Assembly: GCA_017466365.1 (NCBI GenBank)
Contig: JAFTUG010000011.1
Location: 177,593 to 241,592 of the forward strand
DNA from: Clostridia bacterium
Lineage (GTDB): Bacteria; Bacillota; Clostridia; Oscillospirales; Acutalibacteraceae
DNA: 64,000 nt
Reading direction: 5' to 3'
This document shows, in pieces, positions 24,830 through 37,061 of the stretch. Numbering within the stretch: the first letter of the stretch is position 1; each line of letters begins with the position of its first letter. The notes beneath the pieces were generated by a model. It saw only the letters and a list, made by a program, of their open reading frames with translations, searched no databases and had not been told where the DNA came from. The position numbers were made by a program, and so were the translations under genes.

Positions 24830-26632
24830 ATGATTCGTTCCCATGTATTGATTTGCGGCGGTACCGGCTGTACTTCATCGGGCAGTAAGGTACTTATTTC
24901 CACATTTGAAAAGGAAATCGAAAAGAACGGTCTTGCTGAAGAAGTAAAGGTTGTTCAGACGGGCTGCTTCGGTCTTTGCGCCCTCGGCCCCGTTGTTATC
25001 ATTTACCCTGAAGGCACATTCTACAGCCGTGTTCAGGAAAAGGATGTTGCCGAAATCGTTTCCGAGCATCTTCTCAAGGGCCGTCTTGTTGACAGACTCG
25101 TTTATAAGGATGCAGACGAAGCTGTTATCGAGGAAGCGGGCAAAACTCTTTCTCTTAACGACACAAACTTCTATAAGACCCAGAAGAGAGTTGCTCTTCG
25201 CAACTGCGGTCTTATCGACCCCGAAAATATCGATGAATATATCGCTATGGACGGTTATGCAGCACTTGGTAAGGTCCTTACCGAAATGAAGCCTGAAGAG
25301 GTTGTTCAGATTGTTAAGGATTCAGGTCTTCGCGGCAGAGGCGGCGGCGGATTCCCCACAGGTCTTAAGTGGAGCTTCACCGCAGCTAACGCAGCTGACC
25401 AGAAATATGTTGTATGTAACGCTGACGAAGGTGACCCCGGCGCATTCATGGACCGTTCCGTTCTTGAAGGTGACCCCCACTGCCTTATCGAAGCTATGAC
25501 AATCTGCGGCTACGCAACAGGCGCAACCGAAGGTTATGTTTATGTTCGTGCTGAATATCCCATCGCTGTTGCTCGTCTTCAGAAGGCTATCGACCAGGCA
25601 AGAGAATACGGTCTCCTCGGCAAGAACATCTTTGATTCAGGCTTTGACTTCGACCTCTTCATCCGTCTCGGCGCAGGCGCATTCGTATGCGGTGAAGAAA
25701 CAGCTCTTATGACCTCAATCGAAGGTAACAGAGGTGAGCCCAGACCCAGACCTCCCTATCCCGCAGTTAAGGGTCTCTTCGGCAAGCCCACAACAGAAAA
25801 CAACGTTGAAACCTTTGCAAACATTCCCCAGATTATCCTCAAGGGTGCTGACTGGTTCGCATCAATGGGTACTGAAAAATCAAAGGGTACAAAGGTATTC
25901 GCACTCGGCGGTAAGATTGAAAACACAGGTCTTGTTGAAATCCCCATGGGTACAACACTCCGCGAAGTTATCTATGATATCGGCGGCGGTATCCCCAACG
26001 GCAAAAAGTTCAAGGCTGCTCAGACAGGCGGACCCTCCGGCGGATGTATCCCTGCAAGCCTTATCGATACAAAGATTGACTACGATAACCTCACAGCTAT
26101 CGGCTGCATGATGGGTTCGGGCGGTCTTATCGTTATGGACGAAGACAACTGCATGGTTGACATTGCAAAGTTCTTCCTTGATTTCACAGTTGACGAATCC
26201 TGCGGTAAGTGCGCACCCTGCCGTATCGGTACAAAGCGTATGATGGAAATCCTTGAGAAGATTACCGACGGTAACGGTACTCTTGAAGATATCGACAAGC
26301 TTGAAGAGCTTGCTTATTACATCAAGGAGAACTCACTCTGCGGTCTCGGTCAGACAGCTCCCAACCCCGTTCTTGCTACTCTTAAGTTCTTCCGTGAGGA
26401 ATATATTGCTCACGTTGTTGATAAGAAGTGCCCCGCAGGCGTATGTAAGGGTCTCCTCAACTACACAATCGATGCCGATAAGTGTAAGGGCTGTACTCTC
26501 TGCGCAAGAAAGTGTCCCGTTGGCGCAATCAGCGGCACAGTCAAGAATCCCCATGTTATCGACACAACCAAGTGCATCAAGTGCGGTGCTTGCATGGATT
26601 CATGTAAGTTCGGCGCTATCAGCAAAGGTTAA
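24830..26632 (+). CDS. hydB: Hydrogenase subunit HydB (NuoF-like, NADH/FMN)
   Basis: A 600-aa flavin subunit that exchanges hydride with NAD(H). Residues 1-90 are a thioredoxin-like [2Fe-2S] domain (CGGTGCTSS, TGCFGLC). The NuoF core follows: RGRGGGGFPTGLKW for NADH, NADEGDPGAFMDR for FMN, and an SLBB segment. The 51-kDa cluster motif SCGKCAPCRIG comes next. The last 60 residues bind two [4Fe-4S] clusters (CKGCTLCARKCP, CIKCGACMDSC). This is the architecture of bifurcating HydABC enzymes. Confidence 0.95.
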   Translation: MIRSHVLICGGTGCTSSGSKVLISTFEKEIEKNGLAEEVKVVQTGCFGLCALGPVVIIYPEGTFYSRVQEKDVAEIVSEHLLKGRLVDRLVYKDADEAVIEEAGKTLSLNDTNFYKTQKRVALRNCGLIDPENIDEYIAMDGYAALGKVLTEMKPEEVVQIVKDSGLRGRGGGGFPTGLKWSFTAANAADQKYVVCNADEGDPGAFMDRSVLEGDPHCLIEAMTICGYATGATEGYVYVRAEYPIAVARLQKAIDQAREYGLLGKNIFDSGFDFDLFIRLGAGAFVCGEETALMTSIEGNRGEPRPRPPYPAVKGLFGKPTTENNVETFANIPQIILKGADWFASMGTEKSKGTKVFALGGKIENTGLVEIPMGTTLREVIYDIGGGIPNGKKFKAAQTGGPSGGCIPASLIDTKIDYDNLTAIGCMMGSGGLIVMDEDNCMVDIAKFFLDFTVDESCGKCAPCRIGTKRMMEILEKITDGNGTLEDIDKLEELAYYIKENSLCGLGQTAPNPVLATLKFFREEYIAHVVDKKCPAGVCKGLLNYTIDADKCKGCTLCARKCPVGAISGTVKNPHVIDTTKCIKCGACMDSCKFGAISKG

Positions 26633-26650
26633 TAGAGGAGGCATACTATA

Positions 26651-28396
26651 ATGGAAATGGTAAACATTAAAATAAACAATATGCCCCTGAGCGTTCCCAA
26701 GGGCATCACTATCCTTGAGGCTGCAAGATATGCAGGTGTAGAAATCCCCACCCTCTGCTACCTTAAGGAAATCAACGAAATCGGCGCTTGCCGTATGTGC
26801 ATGGTTGAAGTAACCGGCGCTCGTTCACTCGTTGCAGCTTGCGTATTCCCCGTTAACGAGGGTATGGAAGTTTTCACAAACAGCGAAAAAGTAAGAAAGA
26901 GCCGCAAGCATAATCTTGAGCTCGTTCTTTCAACTCATAATAAGGCTTGCCTCACCTGCGTACGCAGCGGTAACTGCGAGCTTCAGAAGCTTTGCAAGGA
27001 CTACGGCGTTGAAGATGCAACAAAGTACGAAGGTGCTTATCCCGAAGCAGCATATGACGATTCAGCTGCTCACATGATAAGAGATAACAGCAAGTGTATC
27101 CTTTGCCGCCGCTGCGTTGCAGCATGCGACAATCAGGCTATCAGCGTTATCGGTGCAAACGCAAGAGGTTTTGACACTCATATCGGCTCACCCTTCGAGC
27201 TTCCCCTCAACGATTTCTCATGCGTATCCTGCGGTCAGTGCATCGTTCACTGCCCTGTTGGTGCAATCTATGAGAAGGACGACACAGCAAAGGTATTCGC
27301 TGCTATCAGCGACCCCGAAAAGTATGTTGTTGTTAACACAGCTCCCTCAATCAGAGTTACTCTCGGTGAAGCATTCGGCAATCCCATCGGTACAAACGTT
27401 ACCGGCAAGATGGTTGCAGCTCTCCGCCGTCTCGGCTTTGATAAGGTATTTGATACAGATTTCTCCGCTGACCTTACAATCATGGAAGAAGCAAACGAGC
27501 TTCTTGACAGAATCAACAACGGCGGTGCTCTTCCCCTCATCACTTCCTGCTCACCCGGTTGGGTTAAGTATTGCGAGCATTACTATCCCGAGCAGATTGA
27601 CCATCTTTCAAGCTGCAAGTCACCCCAGCAGATGTTCGGCGCAGTAACCAAGACATGGTATGCAAAGAAGATGAACCTTGATCCCAAGGATATCGTTGTT
27701 GTAAGTATTATGCCCTGTACCGCAAAGAAGTTTGAATGCGGCAGAGATGACCAGTCCGCAAGCGGTTATCCCGATGTTGACTATGCTCTCACAACCCGTG
27801 AGCTTGCAAGAATGATTGAAACCGCAGGCATTTCCTTCAACGCTCTCCCCGATGAAGAATTCGATAATCCTCTCGGCGAAGGCACAGGCGCAGGCGTTAT
27901 CTTCGGCGCAACAGGCGGCGTTATGGAAGCTGCTCTTCGTACAGCTGTTGAAACTCTTACAGGCGAAGAACTCAAGAGCCTTGACTTCACAGAAGTAAGA
28001 GGCACAGAAGGTCTTAAGGAAGCTACTTACACAGTTGCAGGCATGGAAATCAAGGTTTGCGCTGCAAGCGGACTTAAGAACGCACAGACAGTTATGGAAA
28101 AAATCAAGAACGGCACAGCTGATTATCACTTCGTTGAAATCATGGCTTGCCCCGGCGGCTGCGTAAACGGCGGCGGTCAGCCCGTTCAGCCCGCAAGCGT
28201 TCACAACTTTGTTGACCTTAAGGGTCTCAGAGGTAAGGCACTCTATGAGGCAGATAAGAATCTTCCCCTCAGAAAGAGCCACGAAAGCGAAGCAGTCAAG
28301 ACTGTTTATGCAGAGTATTTCGAGAAGCCCGGCAGCCACATTGCTCACGAGGTTCTTCATACTCACTATGTTAAGCGCTCAAAGTACAGCAAATAA
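26651..28396 (+). CDS. hydA: [FeFe]-hydrogenase catalytic subunit HydA
   Basis: A 581-aa catalytic subunit that makes or oxidises H2. Residues 1-80 are a plant-type [2Fe-2S] domain (CRMCMVEV), followed by a His-Cys cluster region (CLTCVRSGNCELQKLC). Two [4Fe-4S] motifs come next (CILCRRCVAAC, CVSCGQCIVHCP). The H-cluster domain has L1 TSCSPGW, L2 MPCTAKKFE and L3 MACPGGCVNGGGQP. Ser replaces the second L1 Cys found in many monomeric enzymes. With HydB and HydC it should couple NADH and ferredoxin oxidation to H2 formation (group A3-type); this coupling is inferred from the family. Confidence 0.95.
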   Translation: MEMVNIKINNMPLSVPKGITILEAARYAGVEIPTLCYLKEINEIGACRMCMVEVTGARSLVAACVFPVNEGMEVFTNSEKVRKSRKHNLELVLSTHNKACLTCVRSGNCELQKLCKDYGVEDATKYEGAYPEAAYDDSAAHMIRDNSKCILCRRCVAACDNQAISVIGANARGFDTHIGSPFELPLNDFSCVSCGQCIVHCPVGAIYEKDDTAKVFAAISDPEKYVVVNTAPSIRVTLGEAFGNPIGTNVTGKMVAALRRLGFDKVFDTDFSADLTIMEEANELLDRINNGGALPLITSCSPGWVKYCEHYYPEQIDHLSSCKSPQQMFGAVTKTWYAKKMNLDPKDIVVVSIMPCTAKKFECGRDDQSASGYPDVDYALTTRELARMIETAGISFNALPDEEFDNPLGEGTGAGVIFGATGGVMEAALRTAVETLTGEELKSLDFTEVRGTEGLKEATYTVAGMEIKVCAASGLKNAQTVMEKIKNGTADYHFVEIMACPGGCVNGGGQPVQPASVHNFVDLKGLRGKALYEADKNLPLRKSHESEAVKTVYAEYFEKPGSHIAHEVLHTHYVKRSKYSK

Positions 28397-28411
28397 TTAA
28401 ACAATAAAAAT

Positions 28412-28446
28412 AGGGGCTGTAAAAAACAGCCCCTTAAATTTTTATA
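28412..28446 (+). terminator. Intrinsic terminator of the hydrogenase operon
   Basis: AGGGGCTGT pairs perfectly with ACAGCCCCT, followed by TAAATTTTTATAAAG. The same segment is shared, inverted, with the repeat at 48290-48372. Confidence 0.88.
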
Positions 28447-28474
28447 AAGATAAACTTAATCAAATGCAGACGCT

Positions 28475-28630
28475 CCACTTGCCTCCCTCTGACGAGGGAG
28501 GTGGATTTTGCGAAGCAAAAGACGGAGGGAGAGAATTGCCCAAAGTTTTATATATTAACGAACATACGCAAAATCATACTCTCCTTCAGTCCTACGAACA
28601 GCTCCCTCGTCAGAGGGAGCCTGATCAGCA
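28475..28630. repeat. Dispersed inverted repeat, family B (complete copy)
   Basis: The element starts GCCTCCCTCTGACGAGGGAG, runs through GGATTTTGCGAAGCAAAAGAC and ends with CTCCCTCGTCAGAGGGAGCC, so its two ends are inverted copies of each other. Part copies lie at 12060-12112 and 48290-48372. It has no coding potential I would trust, and resembles miniature inverted-repeat elements common in gut Clostridia. Confidence 0.7.
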
Positions 28631-28702
28631 AATTTCTTTTATTATTTATTAAATTCAATAGTCCAACAAAATCGGGATGTTTTTACAGCCTCTTTTTACT
28701 GT

Positions 28703-29176
28703 TTATACGGTTGTAACATCTTCAAATTTTGCGCTGACGTAATCTGCGAGGGCGGAGGGGTCAATTCCGAGCATTGCACCTCTCACACCTGCGCTGACAT
28801 AAATTTTATCAAAAAGTGTTGCCGTTTCGTCGATAACTGTCGGGAACGGCTTTTTCATGCCCACGGGTGAGCATCCTCCGCGGATATAACCCGTTGTTTT
28901 GAGCAAATCCTTGACGGGAATCATCTCAACCTTCTTTTCGCCAAAGGCTTTCGCAACCTTTTTAAGGTCAAGCTCGTCGCAAGCGGGTATGCAGCAAACG
29001 CCGTGACCGTTCTTTTCTCCGAAGAAAACAAGGGTTTTGAAAACCTGTGTCGGGTCTTTGCCCGTTTTCCTGGCTATGCTTTCACCGGAAAGGTCGTTTT
29101 CGTCAACGGGATATTCCATCAGCTCAAACGGAATTTTTGCGGCTTCAAGAAGCCTCATTGCATTTGTTTTGGTCAT
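28703..29176 (-). CDS. ybaK: Cys-tRNA(Pro) deacylase, YbaK/EbsC type
   Basis: A 157-aa editing-domain protein that hydrolyses mischarged Cys-tRNA(Pro). Family residues: QVFKTLVF with the conserved Lys, GYIRGGCSPVGMKK, and SAGVRGAMLGIDP near the C-terminus. The start is the ATG at 29176, immediately after the lacZ stop. Translational coupling to lacZ is likely, though the two functions are unrelated. Confidence 0.9.
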   Translation of the reverse strand: MTKTNAMRLLEAAKIPFELMEYPVDENDLSGESIARKTGKDPTQVFKTLVFFGEKNGHGVCCIPACDELDLKKVAKAFGEKKVEMIPVKDLLKTTGYIRGGCSPVGMKKPFPTVIDETATLFDKIYVSAGVRGAMLGIDPSALADYVSAKFEDVTTV

Positions 29177-29177
29177 A

Positions 29178-32390
<3,213 letters not shown>

Positions 32391-32422
32391 TCAAAAAAAT
32401 TCAAAAAAATTTAAAAAAAGAC

Positions 32423-32451
32423 TTGACAAACCGACATTCTTGGTATATAAT
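32423..32451 (+). promoter_or_regulatory. Perfect-consensus promoter of the 5S rRNA
   Basis: TTGACA, 17 nt, TATAAT. Transcription would begin near 32458, followed at once by AAAAAACGC-cgtt-GCGTTTTTT (32464-32485), a terminator-shaped hairpin just before the 5S sequence. Confidence 0.85.
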
Positions 32452-32486
32452 CATCAAGCATTCAAAAAACGCCGTTGCGTTTTTTA

Positions 32487-32604
<118 letters not shown>

Positions 32605-32612
32605 TTTTATTT

Positions 32613-32640
32613 AACCACCCAATAGGGTGGTTATTTTTTT
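32613..32640 (+). terminator. Intrinsic terminator of the 5S gene
   Basis: AACCACCC-aata-GGGTGGTT followed by ATTTTTTT. Confidence 0.9.
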
Positions 32641-32719
32641 GCCTGCCGATAAAGTCGCCATACGCCGTTTTTTCTCCCATCGATGTACCTTTGTACACCT
32701 TCGGTCGAAGAAAACGCCG

Positions 32720-32885
32720 TCTGCCTTCCTTTCTCAACAGGCAACTGAATTAAATTATTCACACCCACTTCGACGTACCTCATGTACGCCAATGAAGTGG
32801 GTGTTCCTTGTATTTCAAGCTTCTAAACTCATCAGAACTGAAGCTGTAAACGCTATCTGCCTTCCTTTCTCAACAGGCAACTGAA
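32720..32885. repeat. 30-bp direct repeat around a hairpin, downstream of 5S
   Basis: The 30-bp unit beginning TCTGCCTTCCTTTCTCAACA occurs exactly at 32720-32749 and 32856-32885. Between them lies ACACCCACTTC...GAAGTGGGTGT (32761-32804) with an inner GACGTAC/GTACGCC stem. No gene is supported between 32641 and 32889. Confidence 0.75.
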
Positions 32886-32889
32886 ACTG

Positions 32890-32925
32890 AAAGAGGATGA
32901 TTCAAACGAATCATCCTCTTTTTTT
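32890..32925. terminator. Bidirectional terminator hairpin next to serA
   Basis: AAAGAGGATGATTC-aaac-GAATCATCCTCTTT, perfect 14-bp stem. T-run TTTTTTT on the plus strand; on the minus strand (serA) the tract is only TTT. Confidence 0.8.
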
Positions 32926-32935
32926 AATGGGTAAA

Positions 32936-34063
32936 TTATTTAATTACTCTGACTTTGATTGCACCTTCAACGGCTGTATCAAATTCCTTATCGGTATCGA
33001 TTACCGTGTAGCCCATATCCTTTTTGTTTGCGGTGAAGATTGCGCTCACGTTTGCGCCTGCAGCCTTTGCCGCATTTTCAGCTTTAACTGCAAAATCATC
33101 TGCATTTTCCTTGTGGATGAAGCAGGTGCGTACTGCAAAGCTTTCTGCAAGGCAAGTGTTGGGAAGGTTAACGGAATTCTTGATTTCGCCCTTGAGAAGA
33201 TAGCCTGCAACCTCGTCAGCTGCCATCATTGCGCAGTTTTCTTCGCTCTCGGGAGTTGAAGCACCGAGGTGGGGAATAGCTGTTACGCCGTCAACACCAA
33301 GCTGCTCGTCGGTGGGGAAGTCTGTAACATAAGCACCCGCCTTGCCGCTTGCAAGAGCATCAATGATGTCCTTTGAAGCAACGAGCTCGCCTCTTGCAAA
33401 GTTGAGAATTCTTACGCCGTCCTTCATCTTTGCGAGTGATTCTGCGTTAATCATGCCTCTTGTGCCGTCATTGAGAGGAGCATGGAGGGTGATATAATCG
33501 CTCTGTGCAAAGATTTCGTCAAGCTCAACAAGCTTGATATCGGTTTTGCCTGCTGCGAAGGGGTCATAAGCGATAACGGTCATTCCGAGAGCCTTTGCAC
33601 TTTCAGCAACGAGTGCACCGATTGCACCGAGTCCGACAATGCCGAGCGTTTTGCCGAGAATTTCGGGGCCTGCAAAATTGCTCTTGCCCTTTTCAACGAG
33701 CTTGCCTACGTTTTCGCCTTCGCCCTTGAGGGTCTTGCACCAGTCAAGCGATGCGGCAACCTTTCTTGAAGCAAGGAAAAGTGAGCAGATAACAAGTTCC
33801 TTAACAGCGTTTGCATTTGCGCCGGGGGTGTTGAAAACAACAACGCCCTTGTCGCTGCAAGCGGGGATGGGAATGTTGTTTACGCCTGCGCCTGCTCTTG
33901 CGATTGCAACGGTGTTTTCCGAAAGCTCCATTTCGTGCATTGAAGCTGAACGCACAAGGATTGCATCGGGATTTTCGATTGCATCGCCGCAGGTGAAGAG
34001 TGCGCTGTCAAGACGGTCAAGACCGTTTTTGGAGATTTTATTGAGTGTTAAAATGTTAAACAT
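32936..34063 (-). CDS. serA: D-3-phosphoglycerate dehydrogenase
   Basis: A 375-aa NAD-dependent dehydrogenase, the first step of serine synthesis (3-phosphoglycerate to 3-phosphohydroxypyruvate). D-isomer-specific 2-hydroxyacid dehydrogenase fold: LGIVGLGAIGALVAE (NAD site, about residues 140-155), then ARGELV and ITAKNDP-type region with IPHLGASTPESEENCA carrying the catalytic His. The C-terminus is an ACT-like extension (about residues 310-375), the usual regulatory part. It lies 12 bp downstream of serC. Confidence 0.93.
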   Translation of the reverse strand: MFNILTLNKISKNGLDRLDSALFTCGDAIENPDAILVRSASMHEMELSENTVAIARAGAGVNNIPIPACSDKGVVVFNTPGANANAVKELVICSLFLASRKVAASLDWCKTLKGEGENVGKLVEKGKSNFAGPEILGKTLGIVGLGAIGALVAESAKALGMTVIAYDPFAAGKTDIKLVELDEIFAQSDYITLHAPLNDGTRGMINAESLAKMKDGVRILNFARGELVASKDIIDALASGKAGAYVTDFPTDEQLGVDGVTAIPHLGASTPESEENCAMMAADEVAGYLLKGEIKNSVNLPNTCLAESFAVRTCFIHKENADDFAVKAENAAKAAGANVSAIFTANKKDMGYTVIDTDKEFDTAVEGAIKVRVIK

Positions 34064-34075
34064 GAAAATTCTCCT

Positions 34076-35155
34076 TTAGTTCTTTTTCTCAAATTCAGCC
34101 ATGAAGTCAACAAGCTTTTCAACGCCTTCGATGGGCATTGCGTTATAGATAGAAGCTCTCATGCCGCCGACTGAACGGTGACCCTTGAGGTTAACAAAGC
34201 CTGCTTCCGTTGCTTCCTTGACGAATTTAGCGTTGAGTTCATCGCTCTCGGTAACGAAGGTTACGTTCATCATTGAACGGTCGCTCTTCTTAACGGGGTT
34301 ATTGAACATTTTGCTGTTGTCGATGAAATCATAGAGAATTGAGCATTTCTTTTCATTGTGAAGCTTCATTGCTTCAAGACCGCCGAGGTTCTTTATCCAT
34401 TCAAGAACGAGCTTGCACATATAGATTGAGTAGCAGGGCGGAGTGTTGTACATTGAATCGTTATCAGCGAGGGTCTTATAGTCGAGCATTGTGGGAGTAT
34501 AATCCCTTGCATTGCCAAGAAGGTCCTCACGAACGATAACTACGGTAAGACCTGCGGGAGCAACATTTTTCTGTGCGCCGCCGTACATTACGCCGTATTT
34601 TGAAACGTCCATAGGCTCCGAAAGGAAGCATGATGAAACGTCTGCAACGAGGGGAACAGAGCCTGTGTCGGGAAGCTCTGCAAAGCGTGTGCCGTAGATA
34701 GTGTTGTTCTGGCAGATGTAGAAATAGTCTGCGTCGGGTGTGAAGGTTGACTTATCAAGCTCGGGGATGCAGGAGAAATTCTGCTCCTTTGAGGATGCAA
34801 CAACCTTGATATCGCCGTATTTGCAGGCTTCTTTATATGCCTTTGTGGAGAACTGACCTGACAGAACATAGTCAGCCTTGCCGCTTCCGTTAAGGAAGTT
34901 AAGGGGGATAGCCGCAAACTGTGTTGAAGCACCGCCCTGGCAGAAGATAACCTTGTAGTTATCGGGGATGTTCATAACCTCTTTGAAAAGGTCACGAGCA
35001 CCGAAAATGATTTCCTCATACACCTTTGAGCGGTGGCTCATTTCAAGAACAGACTGACCGCTGCCCTTATAGTCGAGCATTTCCGCTGCGGCTCTGTTGA
35101 GTACGCTCTCGGGAAGCATTGAGGGACCTGCCGAAAAATTATAAACTCTTGCCAT
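34076..35155 (-). CDS. serC: Phosphoserine aminotransferase
   Basis: A 359-aa PLP enzyme of the class V aminotransferase fold, making phosphoserine with glutamate. NFSAGPSMLPE at the N-terminus, GGASTQFAAIPLN for phosphate contact, ADVSSCFLSEP with the PLP Asp, YGGAQKNVAPAG with the Schiff-base Lys and GHRSVGGMRASIYNAMP near the end. It heads the serC-serA operon. serB is not in the window. Confidence 0.95.
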   Translation of the reverse strand: MARVYNFSAGPSMLPESVLNRAAAEMLDYKGSGQSVLEMSHRSKVYEEIIFGARDLFKEVMNIPDNYKVIFCQGGASTQFAAIPLNFLNGSGKADYVLSGQFSTKAYKEACKYGDIKVVASSKEQNFSCIPELDKSTFTPDADYFYICQNNTIYGTRFAELPDTGSVPLVADVSSCFLSEPMDVSKYGVMYGGAQKNVAPAGLTVVIVREDLLGNARDYTPTMLDYKTLADNDSMYNTPPCYSIYMCKLVLEWIKNLGGLEAMKLHNEKKCSILYDFIDNSKMFNNPVKKSDRSMMNVTFVTESDELNAKFVKEATEAGFVNLKGHRSVGGMRASIYNAMPIEGVEKLVDFMAEFEKKN

Positions 35156-35220
35156 GATATATTCATCCTTCCGTATGGAAAATTATTTGCTGTTTATAAT
35201 ATGCGTTTTTATTGAAATTT

Positions 35221-35248
35221 GCACGGGCGATTCTTGAATCGCCCCTAC
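35221..35248. repeat. Single family A palindrome
   Basis: GGGCGATTC-tt-GAATCGCCC followed by CTAC, the edge shared with the repeats at 7977-8140 and 48059-48197. It sits between serC and aspS. Confidence 0.6.
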
Positions 35249-35258
35249 ATAATTCATA

Positions 35259-37046
35259 TTATTCTTTGTTTGCACTGATTGCGATTCCGAGGTCATCAAG
35301 CTGAACCCCGTCAACGGTTGCGGGGCATTCCGTCATGGGCTCGCTTGCGTTCTGTACCTTCGGATATGCGATAACGTCACGGAGCGATTCGCAGCCGAGC
35401 ATCTGCATAACGAGTCTGTCAAGACCGATGCCCATGCCGCCGTGGGGAGGTGCGCCGTATTTGAACGCATCGAGAAGATAGCCGAATTTATTATGTGCCT
35501 CTTCATCGGAGAGACCGAGAAGGGAGAAAATTCTTGCCTGAAGGTCGGGATTTGTGATTCTGATTGAACCCGAGCAAAGCTCAACGCCGTTGAGAACAAG
35601 GTCATATGCCTTTGCTCTTACTGCACCCTTATCTGTTTCAAGATAATCAAGGCATTCATCCATGGGAGATGTGAACGGATGGTGCATTGCAACAAACTGC
35701 TGACTGTCCTCATCCCAGTCAAAGAAGGGGAATTCGGTAATCCAAAGAAGATTATATTGATTTTCGGGGATTATGTCAAGCTTCTTTGCAACTGTCTGAC
35801 GGAGTGCGCCGAGAACGGAAAGAACGGTAGAATTCTTGCCGTCACCGATGATAAGAATAACATCGCCTGCCTTTGCATCTGCCTTTTCACAGATAGCATT
35901 CATTTCATCTTCGGTCATAAACTTTGCGAATGAGGAAGCAATTGTGCCGTCCTCTGCAATTCTTGCCCATGCAAGACCCTTTGCGCCGATGCCTCTTACC
36001 ATTTCGGTGAGCTTATCTATTTCTTTTCTTGTGAGAATATTGAAAGCATTCTTTGCGGTGATACCTCTTACGCTGCCGCCTGCTTCAAGTGCGCCTGTAA
36101 ATACGCCGAAGCCGCAGCCCTTAACGGTTTCACTCAAATCGTAGATTTCCATGCCGTAGCGTGTATCGGGCTTATCGCTTCCGTATCTTTCCATAGCTTC
36201 CTTGAAGGTAAGACGGGGAAGGGGAAGCTTGATTTCTGCGCCGATTGCTTCGCGGAAAACTCTTTCAATATAACCTTCACCGATTGCAAGAACGTCTTCC
36301 ATATCAACAAAGGACATTTCAAGGTCAATCTGTGTGAATTCGGGCTGACGGTCTGCTCTTAAATCCTCGTCACGGAAGCAGCGGGCAATCTGCATATATC
36401 TGTCGAAGCCTGCAACCATTGAAAGCTGCTTATAAAGCTGGGGTGACTGGGGAAGAGCATAGAATTTGCCCTTGTGGATACGGCTGGGAACAAGATAGTC
36501 TCTTGCGCCTTCGGGAGTGGACTTGATAAGAATGGGAGTTTCGATTTCGATAAAACCGTTTTCATCGAAATAGTCTCTTGTAATCTTTGTTATCTTGTGG
36601 CGGAGAAGAATGTTCTTCTGCAAATCGGGTCTGCGAAGGTCAAGATAGCGGTACTTAAGTCTTGTAAGCTCTGCTGTCTGGCAGTCCTCGATGATTTCAA
36701 ACGGGGGAGTTTCGCTCTTTGCAAGAACACGGAGGTCTGTAACCTCAATTTCAATCTCGCCCGTGGGAATTTCGGTATTCTTTGCGGAGCGTTCTCTTAC
36801 AACGCCCTGCGCCATGAGAACATATTCGCTTCTTGCCGAAGCGGCTTTTTCAAAAACATCCTTTGCGGTTGATTCGTCAAAAGCGAGCTGAACTATGCCC
36901 TCTCTGTCTCTCAAATCAATGAAAATAAGTGCGCCGAGGTCTCTCTGACGCTGTACCCAGCCTGCAACGGTAACGGTTTTGCCTGCATCTGCAAGGCGAA
37001 GGTCGCCGCAGTAGTGGGTTCTTTTAAGACCTGTCATAAAATCCAT
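35259..37046 (-). CDS. aspS: Aspartyl-tRNA synthetase
   Basis: A 595-aa class IIb synthetase, bacterial type. N-terminal OB anticodon-binding domain (VTVAGWVQRQRDLGALIFIDLRD-type start), class II motif 2 (FRDEDLRADRQPEFTQID), a GAD insertion domain around residues 300-400, and motif 3 (GLDRLVMQML). It follows hisS by 15 bp. This hisS-aspS order is common in Firmicutes. The window contains no gatCAB, so discriminating versus non-discriminating specificity cannot be judged. Confidence 0.96.
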   Translation of the reverse strand: MDFMTGLKRTHYCGDLRLADAGKTVTVAGWVQRQRDLGALIFIDLRDREGIVQLAFDESTAKDVFEKAASARSEYVLMAQGVVRERSAKNTEIPTGEIEIEVTDLRVLAKSETPPFEIIEDCQTAELTRLKYRYLDLRRPDLQKNILLRHKITKITRDYFDENGFIEIETPILIKSTPEGARDYLVPSRIHKGKFYALPQSPQLYKQLSMVAGFDRYMQIARCFRDEDLRADRQPEFTQIDLEMSFVDMEDVLAIGEGYIERVFREAIGAEIKLPLPRLTFKEAMERYGSDKPDTRYGMEIYDLSETVKGCGFGVFTGALEAGGSVRGITAKNAFNILTRKEIDKLTEMVRGIGAKGLAWARIAEDGTIASSFAKFMTEDEMNAICEKADAKAGDVILIIGDGKNSTVLSVLGALRQTVAKKLDIIPENQYNLLWITEFPFFDWDEDSQQFVAMHHPFTSPMDECLDYLETDKGAVRAKAYDLVLNGVELCSGSIRITNPDLQARIFSLLGLSDEEAHNKFGYLLDAFKYGAPPHGGMGIGLDRLVMQMLGCESLRDVIAYPKVQNASEPMTECPATVDGVQLDDLGIAISANKE

Positions 37047-37061
37047 AGTTTTTTACCTCTT

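Noticed and set aside
32720-32885. CRISPR array
   Set aside because: Only two exact repeats, 136 bp apart with a hairpin between, and no cas genes; not an array.
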